Notes: a model not told the origin generated them from the letters alone. 64,000 nucleotides of DNA from Anaerolineaceae bacterium (GCA_020634165.1 JACKCF010000003.1:248001-312000); one strand, 5' to 3'; positions 42,685 to 52,295 are shown, numbered from the stretch's first letter. Program-made: numbers and translations.

Positions 42685-43120
42685 AAGAGGTAAATTCGGC
42701 CTGCGCGGATTCATCATCCTGGTACTGGTGACTGTCATCAGCGGCTTCGCTCTGAAGGCAACTGGCAACCTGATCAGCCCGTTTGAGTACTCGGTGATGC
42801 TGCTCAACACACCCGCGCTTGAAGATGATGGCGGCTTCCAGATGGTTTCGCTCGATGCTGATACCACAACGGACGAAACGGGTACAGTTCAGGAATTCAC
42901 TCCGCCAGAGAATATGGGCGAGATGGAAGCTATGACCTACTCCCTGGCCGATTACTTGAACTTTGCGTGGGATGACTTCGGGAATGTGCTTTATAACCTG
43001 TGGGTTATGGCCATCCTGACAATCATTGTCATCGTCGCTGCCCGCCCGATTGGCTGGCTCGTCAAGAGATACAAGCAAGCCACCAAATCACAGACAAATC
43101 GCTACGCTGCCCAGCATTAA
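42671..43120 (+). CDS. Small two-helix membrane protein, function unknown
   Basis: A 149-residue protein starting at ATG 42671 inside the end of the previous gene (the longer frame from 42602 overlaps coding sequence). There is one hydrophobic helix at about 12-30, an acidic outer region rich in Glu, Asp and Thr (about 50-95), a second helix at about 113-133 and a basic tail. No family recognised. Position and overlap suggest it is a subunit or anchor of the FMN/haem electron-transfer complex. Confidence 0.65.
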   Translation: MAQRKRGKFGLRGFIILVLVTVISGFALKATGNLISPFEYSVMLLNTPALEDDGGFQMVSLDADTTTDETGTVQEFTPPENMGEMEAMTYSLADYLNFAWDDFGNVLYNLWVMAILTIIVIVAARPIGWLVKRYKQATKSQTNRYAAQH

Positions 43121-43169
43121 GCCCGCAGCGGATCACAAACACACGTTCCTGAATAAAATGGAGAACATC

Positions 43170-43835
43170 ATGATTCACGGCAAACACAATCGTCAATACA
43201 ATCGTATGAAGCGCCTGGGACTGTCAACCGTCCTCGTCAGCAGCGTCATCGGTGGCTATGCCCTTACGGCCCATGCCAGCGAAGCTGAAGATGCCACCAA
43301 CGTCGTCAGCACCTCGGATACCGTTGAGGTGGTCGAAGAAGATTTTAATCAGCCGCCAGCACGCGGTGGTCGCGGTGACTTTGGTGGCCGCGGCGGCCAT
43401 GACCACGATCAGACGCTTTCCGAAGATGCCTATGATCCTTCAGAACTGGTCACCGTCGAGCCAGAAACGGATACCGATGCGACTGAGACACCTGCACCGG
43501 AAATCCTGAGCGAAGATCAGGTTTACTATGATGGCCAGTATGCCGGAGACTCGGTTCGTGCAGACCGCTGGGGCAATATGCAGGTGGTCGTCGTGGTGGA
43601 AGAAGGCGAAGTCACGGACATCCTCATCGCCGACTATCCGCGCAGCACCACGCTGTCCGATGTCATCAGCCGGAATGCAATGCCTACGCTCATCAGTGAA
43701 GCCATCGAAGCCCAGGACGCCGACATCAATATGGTATCCGGTGCAACGGATACCAGCCGCGCCTTCATCGAATCGCTCGACAGCGCCCTGGAAGATGCGC
43801 TCATCGTCCAGGCTACAGAAAGCAGCGCCCAATGA
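43170..43835 (+). CDS. Exported FMN-binding domain protein (ApbE target)
   Basis: A 221-residue protein. ATG 43170 follows GGAG by 6 bases. The N-terminal 36 residues include a helix ending Y-A-L-T-A-H-A-S, probably a signal peptide or anchor. A Gly/Arg/His-rich linker (about 65-80) and an acidic linker lead to an FMN-binding domain (about 118-215) with the acceptor motif S-G-A-T at 190-193, where FMN is joined to Thr193 in this family. The stop overlaps the second ApbE gene by 4 bases. It should be a flavin electron carrier at the outer face of the membrane. Confidence 0.85.
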   Translation: MIHGKHNRQYNRMKRLGLSTVLVSSVIGGYALTAHASEAEDATNVVSTSDTVEVVEEDFNQPPARGGRGDFGGRGGHDHDQTLSEDAYDPSELVTVEPETDTDATETPAPEILSEDQVYYDGQYAGDSVRADRWGNMQVVVVVEEGEVTDILIADYPRSTTLSDVISRNAMPTLISEAIEAQDADINMVSGATDTSRAFIESLDSALEDALIVQATESSAQ

Positions 43836-44575
43836 AACAAATCCGCCTGATGATGGGCATGCCCATTACGGTGGAGATCGTCGATGCCGCAGCAACTGCT
43901 GCGGCATTTGACGATGTTTACGATTTCTTCGCCTATGTGGACAAAACGTTCAGCCCATTTAAAGAGGACAGCGAAGTTTGCCGTATCAGCCGTGGCAAGC
44001 TGCGTTTAGAAGATGCCTGCGATGATATGCAGGTCATTATGGAATTGGCCGAGCTGACCAGGCAAGAGACGCATGGTTATTTCGATGTCTGGCACAATGG
44101 CACCTTTAACCCATCCGGTATTGTCAAAGGTTGGGCTATTGATGAAGCAGCCAATTTGCTCTATCGCCAGGGGTTTGAGAACTTCTATGTGGACGCTGGT
44201 GGCGATATGCAGGTCTACGGCCACAATGAAGAAAAACAACCCTGGCGGGTAGGTATCCGCAACCCATTCAACCGCAAAGAGGTCGTCAAAACGGTGGAAC
44301 TGACGGAGGGCGGCATTGCGACATCCGGTTTATATGTACGTGGTCACCATATCTATAATCCGTTCAAAGAAGATGACCCGATGGACGTCATCGCCAGCCT
44401 GACCGTCATTGGCATTGACGTCATTGAAGCAGATCGGTTGGCAACAGCAGCCTTCGTCATGGGCAAAGAAGGCATCTACTTCATAGAAGCGATGCCCGAT
44501 GTTGAAGGGTATATGATTGACAGCCAAGGTATGGCAACCCAGACCAGCGGCTTCTCCAGATTCGTCGCTGCATAG
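43832..44575 (+). CDS. apbE: FAD:protein FMN transferase (ApbE family), copy 2
   Basis: A 247-residue, shorter ApbE with MMGMPITVEIV at the start, FNPSGIVKGWAIDEAANLL, FYVDAGGDMQVYG and GGIATSGLYVRG. It is clearly diverged from copy 1 at 40366 (different core motif, about 60 residues shorter). Translationally coupled to the FMN-binding protein, its most likely substrate. No signal peptide is seen. Two different ApbE genes for one visible FMN-binding protein suggests distinct targets or locations. Confidence 0.87.
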   Translation: MKQIRLMMGMPITVEIVDAAATAAAFDDVYDFFAYVDKTFSPFKEDSEVCRISRGKLRLEDACDDMQVIMELAELTRQETHGYFDVWHNGTFNPSGIVKGWAIDEAANLLYRQGFENFYVDAGGDMQVYGHNEEKQPWRVGIRNPFNRKEVVKTVELTEGGIATSGLYVRGHHIYNPFKEDDPMDVIASLTVIGIDVIEADRLATAAFVMGKEGIYFIEAMPDVEGYMIDSQGMATQTSGFSRFVAA

Positions 44576-44718
44576 TACGTCTATGGCAGCTCGTTTCATC
44601 ACAGGCAGAGATATGGACCTGCGCAGCCCTGATAACGGTATAACTCGCGCTGCGTTGACATCGTCCGTTTGAGCATGGCAGCTATTTTCTTTGTATCGTA
44701 TCTAACGGTGCCGGTTCC

Positions 44719-44759
44719 TTGACAAAAGTGTGGGGTTGCAGTATACGTTACGGTAACGT
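44719..44759 (+). promoter_or_regulatory. Autoregulated promoter and operator of the xylan-locus LacI gene
   Basis: TTGACA (44719-44724), a 17-bp spacer and TATACG (44742-44747) form the promoter. ACGTTAC-G-GTAACGT (44745-44759) is an inverted repeat overlapping the -10 box. Related GTTAC/GTAAC palindromes occur before the GH10 gene at 50303-50338. Confidence 0.75.
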
Positions 44760-44790
44760 TTGAAATGTTACAAAATAACGGAAGACTAAT

Positions 44791-45795
44791 TTGCGCGTCA
44801 CGATGGCCGATATCGCCCAAGAGGCAAATGTCTCTAAGATGACTGTCTCGCGGGTGTTGAATAACAAACCTGGCGTTGCTGAGGAAACTCGACAACGAAT
44901 ATTATCCGTTGTCAATGAACTTGGCTATTCTTTGCAAAGTCCATTTCCGATCAGCAGGCCCTATATCGTGGCTGTCCTGATCCCTAAGCACACCACTGTT
45001 TACCTGGGTGAACTTCTTGGCGGCATATCGGCGGCTGCGGAACAGCTTGGTAGCGGGTTGATGCTTTACACACAGAATATGTTCAGCCAGGAAGCGCGAA
45101 AAGACAATACGCTATCGCCTTTAAGATCAGGGCTGGTCAACGGAGCGATTGTCATCGTACCGCCGAATTTTGATGAAGTCGTGGCAAGTCTGAATGATTG
45201 TGGCATCCCCTTTGTAGTCATTGATCATCACAGTGAAGCACCCAATGAGGCGAGTGTAACGGCGACCAATCGCAAAGGGATGCTGGAAGCCACGCGCTAT
45301 TTGCTCGCTCTGGGTCATAGACGTATTGGCTTCGTCAAAGGCCGACTGGACATTACCTGCTCTCATGAGCGTTTGCAGGGCTATATGGAAGGGCTTGAAG
45401 AGATTGGTTTGCCCTATGACCCCGAATTGGTTGTAGAGGGCAATTATATGAAAGCATCGGGCTTCCAGGGCGCACAGAAGCTCCTGGAATTACCGAATCC
45501 ACCCAGTGCGTTGATTATGTCCAATGACATGATGGCCTTTGGAGCAATCGAGGCGGCGCGTGTGATGGGCCTCTCTGTTGGGCAAGATGTTTCCATTATT
45601 GGGTTTGATGATGTTTATATGGCAGCAGAAACATACCCACCTTTGACCACCGTCCGGCAGCCGCTTATGGATATGGGCGAAGTTGCTTTAGATATGCTAT
45701 TAGACCTGATTGAAAATCGTCGGGTGCTTAATTTGCGGCGCCAGCTACCTACAGAACTCATCGTCAGGGAAACGACGGGGCCAGCTCCAAGATAG
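44791..45795 (+). CDS. LacI-family regulator of the xylan locus
   Basis: A 334-residue LacI protein. TTG 44791 (GGAAG before it) gives MRVTMADIAQEANVSKMTVS; ATG 44803 is a possible shorter start. The helix-turn-helix is followed by a sensor domain with typical strands (MLYTQNMFSQEARKDNTLSP; GASVTATNRKG-like middle). Its own promoter is overlapped by an operator, and matching palindromes precede the GH10 operon 5.5 kb away. It probably responds to xylo-oligosaccharides; inducer identity is inferred from neighbours. Confidence 0.86.
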   Translation: MRVTMADIAQEANVSKMTVSRVLNNKPGVAEETRQRILSVVNELGYSLQSPFPISRPYIVAVLIPKHTTVYLGELLGGISAAAEQLGSGLMLYTQNMFSQEARKDNTLSPLRSGLVNGAIVIVPPNFDEVVASLNDCGIPFVVIDHHSEAPNEASVTATNRKGMLEATRYLLALGHRRIGFVKGRLDITCSHERLQGYMEGLEEIGLPYDPELVVEGNYMKASGFQGAQKLLELPNPPSALIMSNDMMAFGAIEAARVMGLSVGQDVSIIGFDDVYMAAETYPPLTTVRQPLMDMGEVALDMLLDLIENRRVLNLRRQLPTELIVRETTGPAPR

Positions 45796-46273
45796 AGCGA
45801 GGCAGCCGTTTGGAAGCCCTCACAGCATTATGATTTTTAGATCGCTTATCAAGATTGGTGCTCTTGATTGTCGGCTGTGCAAACTAAGAAAAGGATAATG
45901 TAACGGCCAACTTTCAACAATCTAGAGTAACACCCCAGAGGAGACATCATCCACTCGTCTCGGTCTTGTTTAGTACGTCTTGTTTTCGTGTATTTATCTG
46001 GCTTTTTTCACTACTCGACAGCCGTTTGCAGATCGCTTGATTTGGGATGATGCCTCGTTGCGGCAACGACCTCACCGGTCCGTTGTATGTTTTTGTATTT
46101 ATTTGGCAAGAGAGTCATCAGCTAGCTTCAGGTTGATCCTTGCGGGCAAAAACCGCGTGACAACCAAGTGCAACATCAGGTATCCATACTCATCATTACA
46201 ATTCATTTTGCATCGCATGATAGCAACACGACAAAATTTCGTTTGACTCATGCGGGTATTAAGGGAAGATTAC
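45796..46273. other. Intergenic stretch before the GH3 gene
   Basis: 478 bases without a convincing gene. There are imperfect direct repeats, for example TGTTTTCGTGTATTTATCTGGC-like sequence at 45981-46002 and a close copy at 46088-46107, and GATCGCTT-containing segments near 45840 and 46034. No GTTAC palindrome or consensus promoter was found. The GH3 ribosome site AAGGGAAG is at 46261-46268. Confidence 0.35.
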
Positions 46274-48637
46274 ATGTCTATTGATCGAAAACCTCTTTTA
46301 GATCCGCAGCGTACTCTTGATGAGCGGGTCGATTATCTATACGACCAGATGAATCTGGACGAAAAAATCGCGCAACTTGCCGGGATTTGGGCAAGCTCGC
46401 TCACTGACGAAGATCGACGTTATTCCCAGGATAAGGCGGATAGCGTCCTGAAACATGGTACCGGACATATCACGCGCGTCAGTGCGGCAACGTTTTTGCC
46501 ACCTGATGAAACAGCCAAACTCGCAAATCGCATTCAAAAACACCTTGTCGAGAATACAAGATTGTCCATACCAGCTATCATTCATGAGGAAAGCTGTGCT
46601 GGCTTGATGGCTCGCGGCGCGACGAGCTTCCCGCAATCGATTGGACTGGCGGCCACCTTTGAACCAGACCTCATCGAGAAGATGAGTTCAATCATTCGCC
46701 AGCAAATGCGAGCGATTGGGGCGCATCATACGCTGGCACCTGTACTGGATGTCGTTCGTGATCCGCGTTGGGGCCGCGTCGAAGAAACCTACGGCGAAGA
46801 CCCTTTTCTCATCTCAAACCTGGGCGTGGCCTATATCAAGGGCATACAGTCAGATGATATCGCAAAGGGTATTGTAGCTACCGGCAAACACTTCGCGGGA
46901 CATGGCGTACCCCAGGGTGGTCGTAACTGGGGACCCGTGACGGTCAACAAGCGTGAACTGCGGGAAATTTTCCTGACGCCATTCAAAGCCGCCATTCAGG
47001 AGGCGGATCTGGCATCCATGATGAATGCCTACCACGAATGGGACGGCGTCCCGATTGGGGCTTCTCGCGAAATGATGGTTGATATTCTGCGCCATGAACT
47101 GGGCTTTGACGGGGTGGTGGTGTCGGATTACTTCACGCTGAGGACGTTGGTAACATACCATTATGTCGCCAAAGATGCTGCGGAAGCGGCTCGACTCGGT
47201 CTGGAAGCAGGTATCGATATCGAACTCCCCTTCGCGGACTGCTATGCGGCGCCGTTGAAGCAGGCGCTGGAGAATGATGAGATTTCGATTGACCTGATTG
47301 AAGCCTCAGTCAAGCGCGTCCTCAAGATGAAATTCGAGCTGAACCTGTTTGAAAATCCCTATGTGGATGAGGGCAATGTCCTGGCTGTTTACAACACACC
47401 CGACCAGATCGCCCTGTCGCGTGAATTAGCACAAAAGTCGATTGTCCTGCTCAAGAATGATGAACTACTGCCGCTCAAGAAATCCGTGTCGAAGATCGCC
47501 GTTATTGGGCCAGGGGCCAACTCTGTACGCCATTTGCAGGGCGATTATCACTATCCGGCGCATACAATGCATGTTTTCCAGCAGATGATTAATGAAAATC
47601 AACCGATGCCGCAGGATTCAGCTACTAAGCCCTTTAGCTGGGATGATCATTTCCCGCCGACGACAACCATCCTCGACGCTATCCGCTCAAAGGCATCCGG
47701 GAGCACAGACATTCAGTATGCCAAAGGCTGCGACGTCCTCAGTGAGGACAGAAGCGGATTCGATGAGGCGATATCGATTGCGAGCAACGCAGATGTCGCT
47801 GTCCTCGTGCTGGGTGATGAATCCGGCCTGGGAAAAGGTTCTTCCGTTGGTGAATCTATCGACTCGGCTACCCTAAGCTTACCTGGTGTTCAACAGGACT
47901 TGCTTGAAGCAATCCACGCGACGGGCACCCCCATCGTTCTCGTTTGCGTAACAGGACGCCCCTATAACCTGACCTGGGCGGATGAACACATAGCAGCGAT
48001 TGTAGAAGCCTGGCTACCTGCCCAGGAAGGTGGTAACGCCATTGCAGATGTTCTGTTTGGCGACATCAACCCTGGTGGCAAACTGCCCATGACTTTCCCG
48101 CGTTCAGTCGGCCAGGTGCCGCTTTACTACAATCACAAGCCATCCGGGGCACGCAGCAATTGGCATACGGATTACATGGATATGTCGGTGAAGCCGCTCT
48201 ATGCTTTTGGGCATGGCCTCAGCTATACACAGTTTGAGTATAGTGATCTGTCGCTGTCACAGACTGCTGTCGTGCCTTCAGATACGATCACGATCCAGTT
48301 CAAGCTGACGAACGCTGGTGATATCGCTGGTGAAGAGATCGTACAACTGTATACTGCCGACCCAATCGCCAGTGCTACCCGACCCGTGAAGCAACTCAAA
48401 GCGTTCAAGCGTATTGGTCTGCAAGCGGGCCAGACAAAAGTGGTCAGCATCGAGCTACCGATAGCACACTTCGCGTTTTACGATGTGGATATGAACTACA
48501 TCGTTGAATCGGGGACTGTTCAGGTCATGATCGGTTCAGCCTCCGATGATATTCGGCTGCAAGCTGACCTGGAAATCACAGAAACAGGGACCCATATTCA
48601 GCAGGTCTTCAAGACCGCTGTGAGCGTTTCGGAGTAA
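46274..48637 (+). CDS. GH3 beta-glycosidase (beta-xylosidase/beta-glucosidase)
   Basis: A 787-residue GH3 enzyme; ATG 46274 is chosen because AAGGGAAG precedes it. The N-terminal barrel has K-H-F-A-G-H (205-210) and nucleophile Asp285 in VVVSDYF; the second domain and a C-terminal fibronectin III-like domain (G-E-E-I-V-Q-L-Y) follow. No signal peptide, so it should act in the cytoplasm on imported oligosaccharides. In the neighbourhood of a GH10 xylanase, beta-xylosidase is the likely activity; beta-glucosidase is not excluded. A terminator follows directly. Confidence 0.88.
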   Translation: MSIDRKPLLDPQRTLDERVDYLYDQMNLDEKIAQLAGIWASSLTDEDRRYSQDKADSVLKHGTGHITRVSAATFLPPDETAKLANRIQKHLVENTRLSIPAIIHEESCAGLMARGATSFPQSIGLAATFEPDLIEKMSSIIRQQMRAIGAHHTLAPVLDVVRDPRWGRVEETYGEDPFLISNLGVAYIKGIQSDDIAKGIVATGKHFAGHGVPQGGRNWGPVTVNKRELREIFLTPFKAAIQEADLASMMNAYHEWDGVPIGASREMMVDILRHELGFDGVVVSDYFTLRTLVTYHYVAKDAAEAARLGLEAGIDIELPFADCYAAPLKQALENDEISIDLIEASVKRVLKMKFELNLFENPYVDEGNVLAVYNTPDQIALSRELAQKSIVLLKNDELLPLKKSVSKIAVIGPGANSVRHLQGDYHYPAHTMHVFQQMINENQPMPQDSATKPFSWDDHFPPTTTILDAIRSKASGSTDIQYAKGCDVLSEDRSGFDEAISIASNADVAVLVLGDESGLGKGSSVGESIDSATLSLPGVQQDLLEAIHATGTPIVLVCVTGRPYNLTWADEHIAAIVEAWLPAQEGGNAIADVLFGDINPGGKLPMTFPRSVGQVPLYYNHKPSGARSNWHTDYMDMSVKPLYAFGHGLSYTQFEYSDLSLSQTAVVPSDTITIQFKLTNAGDIAGEEIVQLYTADPIASATRPVKQLKAFKRIGLQAGQTKVVSIELPIAHFAFYDVDMNYIVESGTVQVMIGSASDDIRLQADLEITETGTHIQQVFKTAVSVSE

Positions 48638-48645
48638 AAAAGTGA

Positions 48646-48675
48646 GGGTGGCTGCTTGAAGCAGCCACCTTTTGT
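48646..48675 (+). terminator. Intrinsic terminator after the GH3 gene
   Basis: GGTGGCTGC (48647-48655) and GCAGCCACC (48661-48669) form a perfect stem with loop TTGAA, then TTTTGTT. It lies before the serine hydrolase start at 48707, showing that the TTG at 48656 is not a start. Confidence 0.9.
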
Positions 48676-48706
48676 TCTGGCATATTTTGGCAATGGATGG
48701 GGGACT

Positions 48707-50158
48707 ATGTTGAGTAGCTCAAGCAACCAGCTTGCACGGACATCACCAGAGGAGCAAGGGCTTTCATCGGCGGCTTTGCTGGCTTTTGTAAACGCACTTG
48801 ATGCGAGCGAGCAGGAAATCCACAGCTTTATGCTGTTGAGGCATGGCTGCGTTGTATCTGAAGGCTGGTGGGCACCTTATGGTCCCAATATCCCGCATAT
48901 GATGTTTTCACTCAGCAAAAGTTTTGCCTCTACAGCTGTCGGTATGGCCATTGATGCGGGTTATTTTTCTGTCGATGATCCCGTCATCTCATTCTTTCCA
49001 GATGATTTGCCGACTACGATTAGCGAGAACCTCGCTGAAATGCGCGTTCGACATCTACTAACCATGTCTAGCGGGCATGATGTCCCTACGTTCCCCTACA
49101 TGTACAACCGTGAAGATGGTAACTGGCCAAAAGGCTTCTTCGAGACGCCGGTCGTTCATCAACCGGGGACGCTGTTTTTATACAATACCGGTGCATCCTA
49201 CATGTTGTCGGAAATTGTTCAGCGTACAACCGGACAGGATTTGATGCGTTTTTTGACGCCGCGCTTGTACGAGCCACTTGGTATTCAATCGGCGACGTGG
49301 ATGACCTCACCGAAAGGCATCGCGCTGGGTGGTGTTGGGCTGTCGCTGACAACGGAGGATATCGCGCGGTTTGGCCAGTTGTACTTACAGAAGGGACTGT
49401 GGCAGGGCGAGCGGCTGCTGAGTGAAGGCTGGATCGAAGATGCTACTTCTGCACAAATCGCAAATGGGACTGATCCAGATAACGATTGGAACCAGGGTTA
49501 CGGCTACCAGTTCTGGCGGTGTCGGCATGGGCTGTATCGCGGCGACGGGGCCTTTGGCCAGTTCTGCATTGTGATGGACGAGTATGATGCTGTTCTGGCG
49601 ATGACCAGTGCTGCCCAGGATATGCAGCAGGTCATGAACATTGTATGGGACAATTTGCTGCCTGCATTGCAGCAGGGAACCAATGAACAGGTATCAGAGG
49701 CGACTGCCCATCTCAGCGAAGCAACTACAGGGCTAAAACTCTCTCCGCTAAAGGGACAGGCTACATCTCCCAACGTTTTGCAGATGGATGGTGAATACAC
49801 TGCCGACGAAAATCGCCTGGGTATTCAGGGTTTTTCACTTAGGTTTTCAGGCGATACGGGTACACTCACAATGCAGATGGATGATGGCATAGAAACCATC
49901 GTTGCTCCGTTTGGCCGATGGCAGGAAGGAACTGCCTCTTTCTTCGACGAGATATGGCTGGCTGGCACATTGCCGTTGCTCGCATCTGGAGCCTGGGTCG
50001 CCGAAAATAAGTACGCAATTCAAATGCGGCTGTATGAAACACCTTATATCTATACCCTGAATTTTGAATTAAAGGGAGATGTATTGACGGTCGTCATAGA
50101 AAAAAATGTATCTCTAATCAGCAAAGAACCCCACACGATTACAGCTCGACGGCAGTAG
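48707..50158 (+). CDS. Serine hydrolase of the beta-lactamase/class C family
   Basis: A 483-residue protein; ATG 48707 follows a GGATGGGGGA ribosome site. The SxxK motif is S-L-S-K (Ser68, Lys71), and L-Y-N-T-G-A-S-Y is in the place of the YxN motif. The class C-like domain spans roughly 10-340; the rest is a beta-rich C-terminal domain. No signal peptide. Such proteins include esterases and D-amino-acid peptidases. In a xylan locus an acetyl- or other ester-cleaving role is conceivable, but this is only context. Confidence 0.75.
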   Translation: MLSSSSNQLARTSPEEQGLSSAALLAFVNALDASEQEIHSFMLLRHGCVVSEGWWAPYGPNIPHMMFSLSKSFASTAVGMAIDAGYFSVDDPVISFFPDDLPTTISENLAEMRVRHLLTMSSGHDVPTFPYMYNREDGNWPKGFFETPVVHQPGTLFLYNTGASYMLSEIVQRTTGQDLMRFLTPRLYEPLGIQSATWMTSPKGIALGGVGLSLTTEDIARFGQLYLQKGLWQGERLLSEGWIEDATSAQIANGTDPDNDWNQGYGYQFWRCRHGLYRGDGAFGQFCIVMDEYDAVLAMTSAAQDMQQVMNIVWDNLLPALQQGTNEQVSEATAHLSEATTGLKLSPLKGQATSPNVLQMDGEYTADENRLGIQGFSLRFSGDTGTLTMQMDDGIETIVAPFGRWQEGTASFFDEIWLAGTLPLLASGAWVAENKYAIQMRLYETPYIYTLNFELKGDVLTVVIEKNVSLISKEPHTITARRQ

Positions 50159-50275
50159 GCTATACGAGCGTGACTCTTCGTAAATAATATAATTTTACCC
50201 TCCGCTAAGGCCTGTGTTCGCCACGCCATTTTCCCTCTGGAATATGTTACGAACAAAACTGTTTTAGGCAATTTC

Positions 50276-50338
50276 TTGACATACAGCAGCCTTTACAGTA
50301 TATGTTATTGTAACAGCGTTTTATGTTACTAGTAACAT
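50276..50338 (+). promoter_or_regulatory. Promoter and tandem LacI-type operators of the GH10 operon
   Basis: TTGACA (50276-50281), a 17-bp spacer and TATATG (50299-50304). Two palindromes follow: TGTTATTGTAACA (50303-50315) overlapping the -10 and start, and a perfect 16-bp ATGTTACTAGTAACAT (50323-50338). The shared GTTAC/GTAAC arms match the operator before the LacI gene at 44791. The gap 50159-50471 holds nothing else notable. Confidence 0.78.
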
Positions 50339-50471
50339 TCATTGATGTTTCAGGAATCTGGACAACATTCAGAACTGACAAGTATAGGCCGCCAACGTCC
50401 AGACTTCCTAACAGCGCTCCTTGGGAGCATCACGCAAATAGATCGCTAAATTTGACTGTTTTGTTACTTGA

Positions 50472-52295
50472 ATGCGGGGCCGAAGTAAGATGTTATTTAG
50501 GCACAGATTTAGCTACGTACTCTTTCTTTTCATATTTGGCTGGGCCAGCCTGCCTGCACAGGAAGATACTACTTCGTTACGCGAACTTGCCGATGCGAAC
50601 AACTTTTTCATCGGAGCCGCTGTTTACACTTATCACCTGGATACCCCCGGCCATGAAGCCACACTGAGCCGTGAATTCAATATGCTCACCCCGGAAAACG
50701 AAGCCAAAATGTGCGAGGTTCAGCCTCGGCGCAACCAATTCGACTTCAATCGGCTTGATGAGTTAGTCAACTTCGCTGAAGCAAACGACATGGTCATACG
50801 GGGTCATACGCTCCTGTGGCACCAATGTATGCCGGAATGGTTTGCGAATGGCGACTTCTCTCGTGAAGAAGCCATCGGCATTATGCGCGATCACATCATG
50901 ACAGTCGTGGGACGGTATAAGGGGCGCATTCGCTACTGGGACGTCGTCAACGAAGCCATCGACGATAACTCGCAGATGCGCCAAACCCCCTGGCAGCAAT
51001 TTATCGGCGACGATTATGTGGAAATCGCTTTTGCATTCGCCCATGAAGCGGACCCTGATGCCATTCTGTTTTACAACGACTATGGTGCAGAGGGCCTCAA
51101 TGCTAAATCAGATGCTATCTATGCAATGGTCTCTGATTTAGTTGAACGGGATGTCCCGATTCATGGGGTGGGTTTACAGGGCCATTTTACGGTTGGGGAT
51201 ACAAGAAACTGGGTTTCGCCAACAAATCTCGGCGCCAATATCGACCGCCTGGGTGAACTCGGTCTCGAAGTTCAGTTGACAGAAGTCGACTTCCGTCATG
51301 ATGGCGACGCGAGCGACGACATTCTCGAACTACAGGCGCGCGATTACTACAGCATCACCCACACCTGCCTGATCAACCCGCACTGTACAGCCGTTGTGAC
51401 ATGGGGTGTCAGCGATCAATTCACATGGCTGCGCAACAGTAACCTCGGATTTTTCAACAATCCCAACGTAGAACCATTGTTGTTTGATGAGGAATACGAC
51501 GCCAAACCAGCCTACCATGCCGTCGCGGATGCCTTCCGAGAAGAACTTGGGCTTGATCCTGTCACCGAGTTTGCAACGGGTAATGACGCGACTGAGACTG
51601 AAATCGCTGTCAACATCCCTGAACCAACTAAAAGCGATGCTTTACAACTGGCTCCTGATAGCGTTGGTGGCGCGGTCTACTACGCGGCTTTCCCGATAGC
51701 GATTGTGCTCGACGGTAACACGGATGATTGGGTAAATATTCCGCGTGTAACAGTTACCGATGGCCCAACGCTACCGATGGATAACGATACAGCGCTCACA
51801 TTCGCGGTCGCTGCTGATAACGACAACCTCTATTTCCTGGCAGAAGTCCAGGACAGCCAGATCGTCTATGGCAACTACACCACATCCGAATGGTATCGCG
51901 AGGATTCGGTTGAGTTTTACCTGAATACAACTGGTGATCTGGAAGCGACCGCTTATCAGGCAGGCATTGCCCAGATTGGCATTATGGCGGCCAACCTCGC
52001 CCAGCCAGAGAGCTTGCTCTACGGCGGCAATAACAGCGACCAATCCCAGGTGAGCGCCATCGTGGTGGAAAGTTCCGGCGGTTATGTCGTTGAAGCTTTG
52101 GTTCCCCTTGAAACCGGTTTCTGGTCGATCAAGCCAGCACATATGGAAACTATCGGATTTCAGACCCATCTGAATGGATCGTCAGGCACGGACCGTGACA
52201 CCAAATTGATCTGGTCCATCTTCGATGTGGCCGACCAGTCTTACAACAATCCGAGTCTGTTCGGGCGGCTCGTCTTTTGGGATGTCAATGAGTAG
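50472..52295 (+). CDS. Secreted GH10 endo-beta-1,4-xylanase with CBM9-like domain
   Basis: A 607-residue protein; ATG 50472 is used, ATG 50490 is also possible, and neither has a strong ribosome site. A signal peptide (about 7-29, ending L-P-A-Q) leads to a GH10 catalytic domain (about 35-365): acid/base Glu161 in WDVVNEAI, nucleophile Glu271 in LTEVDFRH, and M-L-T-P-E-N-E-A-K-M. Residues about 405-607 (IVLDGNTDDWVNIPRV) are a CBM9-like domain. The only clearly secreted glycosidase in the window: it would cut xylan outside the cell to feed the importer encoded downstream. Confidence 0.92.
   Translation: MRGRSKMLFRHRFSYVLFLFIFGWASLPAQEDTTSLRELADANNFFIGAAVYTYHLDTPGHEATLSREFNMLTPENEAKMCEVQPRRNQFDFNRLDELVNFAEANDMVIRGHTLLWHQCMPEWFANGDFSREEAIGIMRDHIMTVVGRYKGRIRYWDVVNEAIDDNSQMRQTPWQQFIGDDYVEIAFAFAHEADPDAILFYNDYGAEGLNAKSDAIYAMVSDLVERDVPIHGVGLQGHFTVGDTRNWVSPTNLGANIDRLGELGLEVQLTEVDFRHDGDASDDILELQARDYYSITHTCLINPHCTAVVTWGVSDQFTWLRNSNLGFFNNPNVEPLLFDEEYDAKPAYHAVADAFREELGLDPVTEFATGNDATETEIAVNIPEPTKSDALQLAPDSVGGAVYYAAFPIAIVLDGNTDDWVNIPRVTVTDGPTLPMDNDTALTFAVAADNDNLYFLAEVQDSQIVYGNYTTSEWYREDSVEFYLNTTGDLEATAYQAGIAQIGIMAANLAQPESLLYGGNNSDQSQVSAIVVESSGGYVVEALVPLETGFWSIKPAHMETIGFQTHLNGSSGTDRDTKLIWSIFDVADQSYNNPSLFGRLVFWDVNE

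Noticed and set aside
45980..46246. An 88-codon frame in the gap before the GH3 gene
   Set aside because: No ribosome site, no domain, and atypical composition rich in Arg, Ser and Phe; treated as noncoding.
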